Positions 1-6,400 of a stretch of 64,000 nt of DNA are shown piece by piece (within the stretch, counting starts at the first letter, position 1; each line of letters begins with the position of its first letter). The DNA is from Candidatus Aalborgicola bjergmarkensis (GTDB lineage: Bacteria; Pseudomonadota; Gammaproteobacteria; Burkholderiales; Burkholderiaceae_C): assembly GCA_016708725.1 (NCBI GenBank), contig JADJFE010000001.1:558001-622000 (forward strand), read 5' to 3'. Made by a program: the position numbers and the translations under genes. Under the pieces are notes generated by a model, which made no database searches, had not been told where the DNA came from, and worked only from the letters and a program-made list of their open reading frames with translations.

Positions 1-93
1 AACGAGCCGCGCGTAGTCAGCCAGAACATCGACAGGCCACGACTCAACCTCCAGAAGGACACGTTCGTGAAAATATTCGATCGTAAAAGCCAT
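1..93 (-). CDS. HigB/Gp49-like (RelE superfamily) toxin, N-terminal part
   Basis: Minus-strand reading frame that starts with ATG at 93 and runs off the left edge. Only 31 residues are visible, beginning MAFTIEYFHERVLLEVESWP. The YFHERVL..VE.WP.DVLADYARL pattern is the usual N-terminus of the phage-derived Gp49-like/HigB toxins (DUF891), mRNA interferases paired with an XRE antitoxin downstream. The antitoxin would lie outside the window. Family assignment rests on this short stretch, so it is probable rather than certain. A second, N-terminally truncated member of the same family is found at about 5.6-5.7 kb. Confidence 0.6.
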   Translation of the reverse strand, partial: MAFTIEYFHERVLLEVESWPVDVLADYARLV

Positions 94-188
94 GCCTCAA
101 TATTAGCAAATGTGAGAACTTTGGGTTTCTGGATTCAAGACGCTGAACGTTCGAGTCATGTGTTGTTCAAAGCGACGTAACTAAAAAC

Positions 189-232
189 ATAGCTGTCCCC
201 GCACATTTCACGCGGGCTGCAGCCCGATTTGA
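189..232 (+). repeat. Left-end fragment of the 176-bp palindromic repeat
   Basis: ATAGCTGTCCCCGCAC followed by a diverged GCCGATTT segment matches the left end of the full repeats (for example 902-1077). The rest is missing. It lies just after the 3' end of vapC, so the vapBC pair is bracketed by this fragment and the full copy on its other side. Confidence 0.6.
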
Positions 233-235
233 TCT

Positions 236-619
236 TCAAGGAGTTCTTGGCCGGGCTTGATAAACCACCTGTGGTAGTGCGGCAAAGTCTGCATCCTGGG
301 TATATACCAGGGCATTATTCTGGACAGCGGTTTGCCAGATCATGGCATCGGCCATGGCGAGTTTGTGCTGCTGGGCGGCCAGGGCGGCGTTGCAAAGGCC
401 CATGGCATCCAGCCCCACCAGACGGCCTTTGCACAAAAAATCCATGGCCAGTCTGGCGGCAGATTCTCCACGCAGGTGTGCCAGTCGGCGTGTCACTTCG
501 TACACCACGACATGGGGTACGAGCAATTTCTTTTCGTTTTCAATAATGGGGGCAAAAAAGTCGGCATTCGGACCGTTGGCAAAGTATTCCAGCCAACCGC
601 AGGAGTCCACGATGTTCAT
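236..619 (-). CDS. vapC: VapC-family PIN-domain toxin
   Basis: A 127-aa PIN-domain ribonuclease, the toxin of a type II toxin-antitoxin pair. The opening MNIVDSCGWLEYFANG carries the first PIN aspartate (D5). A mid-protein VYEVTRRL segment supplies the conserved Glu, and LAMADAMIWQTA plus VYTQDADF give the later acidic residues. All four acidic positions of a Mg-dependent PIN nuclease appear present. It overlaps the upstream antitoxin gene by 4 bp (ATGA), so the two are translationally coupled. Expected role: cleavage of tRNA or rRNA when the labile antitoxin is lost. The RNA target cannot be read from sequence. Confidence 0.85.
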   Translation of the reverse strand: MNIVDSCGWLEYFANGPNADFFAPIIENEKKLLVPHVVVYEVTRRLAHLRGESAARLAMDFLCKGRLVGLDAMGLCNAALAAQQHKLAMADAMIWQTAVQNNALVYTQDADFAALPQVVYQARPRTP

Positions 620-828
620 GGCACCAGCGCCTCGTCGTCATTCGGCACGGTGGTGTCGATACCAGCAAACAAACCACGCGCTGCCTGCATGGGTTGCAGC
701 GGAATCAGTTCTATTTTTCCATCGGTCACACGTACTTCCAACTGTTGCCCGGCGATCAGATGCAGCGCATTGCGCACCGCTTTGGGAATGACCATCTGAA
801 ATTTAGGAGAAAGTGAGATGGTTGTCAT
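616..828 (-). CDS. vapB: VapB-type AbrB/SpoVT antitoxin
   Basis: A 70-aa protein with an N-terminal swapped-hairpin AbrB/SpoVT/MazE DNA-binding domain: MTTISLSPKFQMVIPKAVRN, then LIAGQQLEVRVTDGKIELIP. The C-terminal tail (GLFAGIDTTVPNDDEALVP) fits the toxin-wrapping segment. It is the first gene of the pair and overlaps vapC by 4 bp. It should neutralise the PIN toxin and repress its own promoter, which would lie in the stretch after 828. A full copy of the 176-bp repeat starts 74 bp upstream. Confidence 0.85.
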   Translation of the reverse strand: MTTISLSPKFQMVIPKAVRNALHLIAGQQLEVRVTDGKIELIPLQPMQAARGLFAGIDTTVPNDDEALVP

Positions 829-901
829 TTCAAAAAATCCTTCAGAAAACAGAGGTAAGATTATCTGTCATGTGGATTGTGGGTGTCATTCTCCTGATTC
901 A

Positions 902-1077
902 ATAGCTGTCCCCGCACGTTCCATAAGCCTTGCAAGCCGATTTGCCCTGAAAAACCCGTCCTGTATCAGCCTCCTGGCCTCCTGGTGGGGCGTTTTGGTG
1001 GGATGTGAGCGTGCCGTGAGGGTAAAATAGGAATGAAATCTGGCTGTAGCGCCCATGGAACGTGCGGATGTAGCTAT
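902..1077 (+). repeat. 176-bp palindromic repeat, copy A
   Basis: Begins ATAGCTGTCCCCGCACGTT and ends with the imperfect inverted complement ACGTGCGGATGTAGCTAT, giving terminal inverted repeats of about 23 bp with 3 mismatches. The inner arms remain partly complementary (GCAAGCCGATTT on the left against ...AAATCTGGCTGTA on the right). Near-identical copies occur at 29152, 39461, 40370 and 41968. No protein is encoded; it resembles a MITE or an ERIC-like intergenic repeat. The left flank CTCCTGATT(C/T)A is also shared between copies A and D. Confidence 0.85.
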
Positions 1078-1122
1078 AAAAATCATACCATGGATGGTTG
1101 TCATTTGTGGCTTCCTGACGAC

Positions 1123-2298
1123 CTATCTTTCCGGGGAAGTGAAAATCCTGAGCCATAGAAAGCCGAGTGTTCCTGCTGTTGCCGACGCGAGGAGAATTGC
1201 AATCTTTGCGGCATTGATTGTCTGTGCATGTCCGACAAAGGCGAGATTGGTGATGAAGATGGACATCGTGAATCCGATACCCCCAAGGATACCCGCGCCA
1301 ATGATATGACGCCAATTCAAATCAGCCGGCAAGCGACATAGGCCGATTGCAACGGCCACGGCACACAGCACCGTTACACCCAAGGGTTTGCCTACGATCA
1401 ATCCGGCGGCGATGCCGACATTGTTCATGCTGGCCATGTTTTGTATCCAGTCCGCGCCGAAGATAACGCCCGTGTTTGCCAGTGCGAAAATCGGCAAGAC
1501 GATAAACGCAACAGGTTTGTGCAGGAAGTGTTCCAGTTTGTGCGACGGCGACTGCTCGTCGTCAGTCTTGGCGGAGAATGGAATTGCAAACGCCAGCATG
1601 ACGCCCGAGATGGTTGCGTGAACGCCAGACCTGAACATGAAAAACCACATCAATGCACCGCCAGCGAGGTATGGAACAAGGGACATGACGCGCAGACGGT
1701 TCAACCCAAGCAGCATGGCCCAGACTGCTACAGCGGCAACCAGGTGCCAGATTGAAAGTTTGGCTGTGTAGAAGGTGGCAATAATCACTATCGCACCCAG
1801 ATCATCAATGACAGCAAAAGCCACCACAAGAACTTTCAGGGACGCGGGAACACGGCTTGCGAGTATGGCCAAGACACCAAGAGTAAACGCGATGTCAGTT
1901 GCCATCGGTATCCCGATTCCGTCTTGCGTTGGCGTTCCCGCATTCAGCGAATAATGAATCAGCGCGGGTGTGACCATTCCGCCGATAGCCGCAAAAATTG
2001 GAAGAAGCGCGTTCCTGAAGTTTGATAACTCTCCGTTATAAAGCTCGCGTTCGAGTTCCAGGCCAATGAGCAAGAAAAAGATCGCCATCAGTGCGTCATT
2101 TACCCAATGCTCGATAGCCAGCCCTGCAACGTCTTGTTGCCAGAAACTCAAGTAACTGGCGCCTACAGAAGAATTCGCAAGCACGAGTGAAATTGCGGTG
2201 CAAATGACCAGCAGAATTCCGCCCGACTTTTCGGAGCCGAAAAATTTGTTGAAAGTGTTTGATAAGACTGGCGGGCGCATGATTTCTAGTGGGTACAT
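1123..2298 (-). CDS. nhaA: Na+/H+ antiporter NhaA
   Basis: A 391-aa inner-membrane antiporter exchanging cytoplasmic Na+ (or Li+) for protons, used in pH and sodium homeostasis. The family shows in FFGSEKSGGILLVICT at the N-terminus, FFLLIGLELERELYNGEL, the unwound-helix segment IPMATDIAFTLGVLA with its Thr-Asp, and AFAVIDDLGAIVIIA carrying the adjacent Asp-Asp proton/sodium site. About 11-12 hydrophobic helices are visible. I chose the ATG at 2298 (MYPLEIMRPP) because it gives the usual family length and has a GGAG 11 bases upstream; ATG 2280 is the alternative. It stands alone, with no operon partner. Confidence 0.93.
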   Translation of the reverse strand: MYPLEIMRPPVLSNTFNKFFGSEKSGGILLVICTAISLVLANSSVGASYLSFWQQDVAGLAIEHWVNDALMAIFFLLIGLELERELYNGELSNFRNALLPIFAAIGGMVTPALIHYSLNAGTPTQDGIGIPMATDIAFTLGVLAILASRVPASLKVLVVAFAVIDDLGAIVIIATFYTAKLSIWHLVAAVAVWAMLLGLNRLRVMSLVPYLAGGALMWFFMFRSGVHATISGVMLAFAIPFSAKTDDEQSPSHKLEHFLHKPVAFIVLPIFALANTGVIFGADWIQNMASMNNVGIAAGLIVGKPLGVTVLCAVAVAIGLCRLPADLNWRHIIGAGILGGIGFTMSIFITNLAFVGHAQTINAAKIAILLASATAGTLGFLWLRIFTSPER

Positions 2299-2621
2299 GG
2301 TCGAGGTCACTCCGCGCGGCGGCCCGACCAACGCACAAACCTGTCGCGCTGCAAGACGAAGACTCAGCGCATACACCCACGACCATTCTAACCTGGATTG
2401 TGCATAAACACACGCAAAACCTATCTAACCATTTGATTTAATTGAATTTATTTCAATAACGTTTCGTAAAAAGCATGTAAAAAGCAGAGCCGGAAAAACT
2501 CAAGCATTTCAAATGGTTAAGCGATACTCGGTTAGTTTTGTGCAAAATCCGGGCTAGTGCTTCCGGCACTTGTGAACCACTTTTGAAACACAAGAGTGTT
2601 CACTGGATTTGAACCATGTCT
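2299..2621. other. Intergenic stretch, no gene seen
   Basis: About 320 bases between nhaA and the broken hydrolase gene. It is AT-rich toward 2420-2480 and should hold the nhaA promoter on the minus strand. A small stem (AGTGC/GCACT, loop TTCCG) at 2556-2570 could terminate the hydrolase transcript, but no T-run follows, so I do not call a terminator. No other structure was recognised. Confidence 0.5.
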
Positions 2622-3468
2622 TTACATATCCAGGCCGCTGAGCAATGCATGTAGTTCACTGACAAAGCGATCCGGGCACTGTAGCTGGGGGCTGTGATCT
2701 GCTGCGGGGTAATGACTCACCCGGCAGCATGCAATATGGTCAAGCAGGTATCGGGCTGTGGCGGACGTATAGAAATTGCTCTCGGCTCCCCACACCAGTA
2801 AGGTTGGAATGCTGATTTTGTGCAGCACATCGCGCAGATCAGCCGCCACCAACGACTCCCATATCGCGATTAATGGCCCGGGCTTGAGGTTACGCAAATA
2901 GTGGCGTAATTTTTGCCAGGCTGCACTGTTGCATTCGTAGCCATTGCGTGCCCGGGCATTCAGGCCATGGGCCGCTAGCCGCATCACTGCCTCGGCAAAA
3001 TCGACTTGCATTTCGGCGATCAAGCGTTGCGAACGGGTCGCATCGAAATCCCCATAAATGCCAGTGCCATTCAGCATCCGTGACCAGTTTGGGCGACTGG
3101 TCGATGATGCAAAGATGGCTCAGGCGTTTACAACCATAGTCCCGAATGAATTGCCAGAGGGTCAGCGCGCCCATGGAATGTCCCACAACGGCCAGATTGT
3201 TCAATCCGTAGTGGACAATCAGATTCAGGACATCGCGCGCCAGACGTTCGATACTGGGTTGTGTCGTCGCCAACGTGCCATGCCCACCGTGGCAGCGGGC
3301 ATCGGGGCAAAAAACCTGGTATCCAGCGGTCAGCGTTGGCAACAAGGGATTCCATACCGCATGGCTGGAAGTCCAGCCGTGCAAAAGCAGCACAGGCGTA
3401 CCGTTGCCGACAATGCGCAGGTGCAACCGTTCGCCATCATCCGCAGTGAAAGTTTCCATCGCACCCAT
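2622..3468 (-). pseudogene. Alpha/beta hydrolase, frameshifted
   Basis: Two overlapping frames together make one alpha/beta-hydrolase of about 280 aa. The first frame (from ATG 3468) holds the oxyanion region PVLLLHGWTSSHAVW and the nucleophile elbow VVGHSMGAL (Ser). The second holds PTLLVWGAESNFYTSATAR, with the acid residue region, and HYPAADHSPQLQCPDRF, with the catalytic His. The frames switch near 3045-3060: reading ...KLVTDAEWH then GIYGDFDATR restores a continuous protein, which needs a gain of one base or a loss of two. It lies 12 bp after the fructosamine-kinase gene and is probably its operon partner. It may be a true pseudogene or a sequencing error. Confidence 0.8.
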
Positions 3469-3480
3469 GGTCTGTCAGCG

Positions 3481-4416
3481 CTATGAACGACCCGTCAGCA
3501 GTTGCTGCATGATGGTCATTGCGGATCGGGCATACCCACCGAACAGCAGTTCGTGGTTGAGCACGTGGTACAACTGGTACAGCCCACGCCGCCATTGGTA
3601 GCCTGGTGCAAGACCCGCAAGCTCGCAGTACGCAGGCCAGAAGCCCGGCGGTGGTTTCCCAAAAAGTTCCATCATGGCCAGTTCTGCTTCTCTATCGGAG
3701 ATGGACACTGCTGGATCAAAGATCACCGGCGTACCACGCGCCAGGCTACCCCAATTCCCACTCCACAGGTCGCCATGCACCAGACTCATCTGCGGAATAT
3801 AGCCATCATCAAAAAATGCGGGCAGGATGTTCACCACCTGGTCGATGGTTGCGAGCAATTCGTGCGCAGCGTTCAAAGCTGCCAGATTCTCACGCATAAC
3901 ACCCAGGCGCTCATTGGCAAAAAATTCCAGCCAACCCGTCATACCTACTTCCTGGCTCCAATGGTTGCGCTGACGTGTGCCGCCCAGCATATTGTCACGA
4001 TGCCAGCCGAAACGCCCAGCTCCATCCAGAAGGGGAACACGGTGCAATGCTGCAAGGGCTTGTCCCAAGCGTTTGCCAAAAGCATCATTTTGCATGGTGT
4101 GAAAATCAAGCCACTCAAGTGCAAGTACGGTCAGATTCTGATCCGTATCAGTCCAACACCCTACGACTTCAGGCACGGTCACGGTTTTTGTCGCTGCGAT
4201 TGCACGCAACCCATCGGCTTCCGCAGTGAGAATGTGTTCTTGATGCGCAGGGACCGATTTCACGAAGAGGGTGCCAACTACACCATCAGCCCGCCATGTA
4301 CTGCAAAAGCTGCTGGCATGAAGCGTCTGAACTTTCCAAGCGCCACCATATCTGGTTGAAAGGAGTTGCATTGGAGAAGTAGTCTCGTACATCTGATTAT
4401 TTGACCACGTTGGCAT
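3481..4416 (-). CDS. Fructosamine kinase family protein
   Basis: About 311 aa of the fructosamine/ketosamine-3-kinase family (an aminoglycoside-phosphotransferase-like fold), which phosphorylates glycated amines or proteins so that the sugar adduct falls off. The catalytic signature SLVHGDLWSGNWG is present, followed by VIFDPAVSISDREAELAMMELFG, the metal-binding Asp region; LFVKSVP near the N-terminus is the ATP-binding Lys strand. Start: ATG 4416 is preferred over the GTG at 4422; ATG 4392 and 4371 are also possible, since no strong ribosome site decides. The hydrolase gene follows after 12 bp. Confidence 0.9.
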   Translation of the reverse strand: MPTWSNNQMYETTSPMQLLSTRYGGAWKVQTLHASSFCSTWRADGVVGTLFVKSVPAHQEHILTAEADGLRAIAATKTVTVPEVVGCWTDTDQNLTVLALEWLDFHTMQNDAFGKRLGQALAALHRVPLLDGAGRFGWHRDNMLGGTRQRNHWSQEVGMTGWLEFFANERLGVMRENLAALNAAHELLATIDQVVNILPAFFDDGYIPQMSLVHGDLWSGNWGSLARGTPVIFDPAVSISDREAELAMMELFGKPPPGFWPAYCELAGLAPGYQWRRGLYQLYHVLNHELLFGGYARSAMTIMQQLLTGRS

Positions 4417-4485
4417 TAACACTGGCCGTGTTTTGGGTACTGGTTCAGTTCAATTTGTTCGCCCTGAGCGGGTGTCAGCAGCATT

Positions 4486-5364
4486 TCATGGTGCCAATTC
4501 TTCTATTTCCTCCCGGCTCAACCCGGTGGTTTGCATGATGACTTCAAGCGCAACACCAACAGCCTTCATGTTGCGGGCAACCTTGGTCACGCCCTTGATC
4601 TCACCCTTGATCTCACCCTTGATCTCACCCTCGATCTGGCCTGCAATTTTGCCCTTATCGTACTTTTCTTCCAGGCTATAGCGGTCGGCTGCATCACGAA
4701 TTTGCCAATATTCATAAATGTCCAGTTCCTCCTGGCTCCAGGTATTCATGGTGGCTTGCGTATAGGCTTCTTTCAGTTCTGGAATATCTTCCGCGCTCTT
4801 CGGGATCATGCTCAGGTTGCTGGCGTTCTTTATGAAAAATATCCACTTTTCGATAATACTTTCCAGTTCGTCTTCCTGTTTATTGAATTTCTTCAATTCA
4901 ATGAAGTTGAATTCAAAATCGCGCAGTTCCTGCTTCAGCGTTTCCTTGTTCAATATCAGATGGCGGGTAAGATAATGCTCGCTGTCAAATGAGTTGAAGC
5001 CGAGGATGCCGATAAATATGACCTGGTTCAGCTTCGGATAATCTTCCCCCTTATTGATCTGTGCGGTGTAGGCTTTTGCCGTGTAATACAGGGCGCGTTT
5101 GTCAAAAAAGGGATGGTCTCTTACCTGCATTTCCACAATAAAGGTTACACCACGGTGATCGACCGCCTTGATGTCCAGAATGGTTTCCTTGAGCAGCGGC
5201 AAGTCCGGCGCTTGCCAGGGGTTCTTGAGCGTTACTTCCCGGATGCGTTTCTCACCTTGCAAATCCAGCACGGCATTGAGAAAACCAATCAGTATCTCTT
5301 TGTGCGCCTCGTTGCCAAAGACCTTTTTGAAAGCTATGTCGGTTTTGACATCAACAAATCGCAT
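4486..5364 (-). CDS. Rpn-family PD-(D/E)XK nuclease/transposase-like protein
   Basis: A 292-aa member of the Rpn/YhgA-like group (PD-(D/E)XK nuclease family transposase): MRFVDVKTDIAFKKVFGNEAHKEILIGFLNAVL at the N-terminus, then ILDIKAVDHRGVTFIVEMQV, where D, E and Q match the nuclease core. The family comprises DNA endonucleases linked to RecA-independent recombination and, in some members, to phage defence. The C-terminal region has a KGEIKGEIKG repeat encoded by tandem 12-bp units, then VTKVARNMKAVGVALEVIMQTTGLSREEIEEL, typical of the family's variable tail. The start is supported by AAGGAG six bases upstream. It stands alone. Confidence 0.88.
   Translation of the reverse strand: MRFVDVKTDIAFKKVFGNEAHKEILIGFLNAVLDLQGEKRIREVTLKNPWQAPDLPLLKETILDIKAVDHRGVTFIVEMQVRDHPFFDKRALYYTAKAYTAQINKGEDYPKLNQVIFIGILGFNSFDSEHYLTRHLILNKETLKQELRDFEFNFIELKKFNKQEDELESIIEKWIFFIKNASNLSMIPKSAEDIPELKEAYTQATMNTWSQEELDIYEYWQIRDAADRYSLEEKYDKGKIAGQIEGEIKGEIKGEIKGVTKVARNMKAVGVALEVIMQTTGLSREEIEELAP
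4595..4630. repeat. Three tandem 12-bp units inside the Rpn-like gene
   Basis: TTGATCTCACCC is repeated three times without change and is followed by a degenerate unit. In the gene it encodes successive KGEI units. Because the unit is a multiple of three, copy-number changes would lengthen or shorten the tail without a frameshift. Confidence 0.85.
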
Positions 5365-5500
5365 GAGAAAACTCCTTTGGACCGGGCAGCAGTTTTGCCC
5401 TCTGGTACTCTATTTTGGTGAGTGTTGAGGCTAGCATACAAGAACGTGGGCATCATGGGTACCGAATTTCACAGATTGGCACTGGCTCACGCCTTCACAT

Positions 5501-5575
5501 AAGAAAGAATGACGACCTTGTGGTGCGCCCCCAAGGCAAAGGCCGCCGGACAGACCAGGTTGCCCACGTTTATTA
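5501..5575 (-). pseudogene. Displaced fragment of hypB
   Basis: About 70 bases nearly identical to the inside of the intact hypB gene (about 26508-26582; shared run GAAAGAATGACGACCTTG and beyond, only a few mismatches). It encodes part of the HypB segment around NVGNLVCPAAFALGEHHKVVIL in antisense. No other part of hypB is nearby. It abuts, and appears to have replaced, the start of the toxin gene that follows. Confidence 0.8.
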
Positions 5576-5742
5576 TCAAGGTCGGCGGGGGGTGGTGCGT
5601 GATCTACGTTGCCAAGCATTCCGATGCGGTCTACGTGCTGCACTGCTTTCACAAAACCACGCCCAGGACGGCCAAGGCGGATATTGACATTGCGGCCAGA
5701 CGTTACAAACAGATTGAAAACAGCTTGAAAGATGAATCATGA
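5576..5742 (+). pseudogene. HigB/Gp49-like toxin, N-terminus lost
   Basis: The visible part VIYVAKHSDAVYVLHCFHKT, then PRTAKADIDIAARRYKQI, is the C-terminal half of a Gp49-like/HigB toxin. The N-terminal half (YFHERV...) is missing; upstream sequence is the hypB fragment. A chimaeric 77-aa frame from an ATG at 5509 runs through the antisense hypB fragment into the toxin part, but it is unlikely to be an active toxin. It overlaps the following antitoxin by 4 bp, as in an intact pair. Confidence 0.75.
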
Positions 5743-6047
5743 CTGAAGCGACCAAAACCCCTTTGCCCGATGATGCGATCACCGAGTCCTGCGGCAATGT
5801 GTTTCTTGACATTGGATTTCCGCCTGGAGAGGCTGCCGTGCTGGCCTTGCGTGCCGATCTGATGGGGCGTTTGCGCATAATGGTCAGAGACAACGAATGG
5901 ACGCAAGCCGAGGCCGCTGAACGATTCGGCATTGCCCAGTCGCGCGTGAGTGACCTGGTGCGCGGCAAATGGAACAAATTCAGCCTGGACATGCTCATCA
6001 CCATAGCCGCGCGCGCCGGACGCAAGATTGAGCTGTCAATGGTTTGA
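5739..6047 (+). CDS. XRE-family HigA-like antitoxin
   Basis: A 102-aa helix-turn-helix protein of the type paired with Gp49-like toxins (conserved ...GNVFLDIGFPPGEAAVLALRADL...). The HTH spans WTQAEAAERFGIAQSRVSDLVRGK, about residues 63-87. It is expected to bind the toxin and repress the operon. Its toxin partner upstream is truncated, so this is now effectively an orphan antitoxin; it could still protect against homologous toxins such as the one at the left edge of the window. ATGA overlap with the toxin frame. Confidence 0.88.
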   Translation: MTEATKTPLPDDAITESCGNVFLDIGFPPGEAAVLALRADLMGRLRIMVRDNEWTQAEAAERFGIAQSRVSDLVRGKWNKFSLDMLITIAARAGRKIELSMV

Positions 6048-6103
6048 GGCTTGAGTGCCAAACCTGCCTCTACCACCCGTGTGGCGTGCGGGAACAGCTA
6101 TTC

Positions 6104-6318
6104 TTTCATGAGCATTGACGCCACCCACGCCTGCCCCAGCGCCAGTCCGCCATCCGCCATCGCCCGGCGGGGCCTGACTGGCTTCGAAGACCGTCAGATT
6201 AGCGGAAAGCAAAGCCGAACGCAGCGCCTGCATCAAAACTGCATTCATGGCGCAGCCGCCACCGATTGCGATTCTGGTGCCCCCTGGCCTTCGTACTGCG
6301 CCACAGCGCGCCGCCAGG
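6104..6318 (-). pseudogene. Displaced, internally deleted 3' fragment of hypF
   Basis: Matches the 3' end of the intact hypF (about 22017-22170): the CACGCCTGCCCCAGCGCCAG stretch and the segment encoding the MNGILMQALR..LLSA region are recognisable. It then jumps to a piece like 22395-22425 (TGGCCTTCGTACTG), so the middle has been deleted. The downstream flank with a GTGCGG..ACAGCTAT repeat end (6085-6101) also resembles the flank of the intact gene (21976-21992). It is a decayed duplicate, not a gene. Confidence 0.75.
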
Positions 6319-6363
6319 GTAAAATTGGGCTGTAGTCCCCGTAGATCGTGCGGAGACAGCTAT
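6316..6363. repeat. Right-end half of the palindromic repeat
   Basis: AGGGTAAAATTGGGCTGTAG, then a diverged arm ending GTGCGGAGACAGCTAT, resembles the right ends of the full 176-bp copies. It is followed by TAAATCAGGAG, the reverse complement of the CTCCTGATTTA flank found at other copies. It lies 37 bp beyond the 3' end of katG. Confidence 0.6.
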
Positions 6364-6400
6364 TAAATCAGGAGTTTTTCCTACGCAGGCGATCCTGGCA

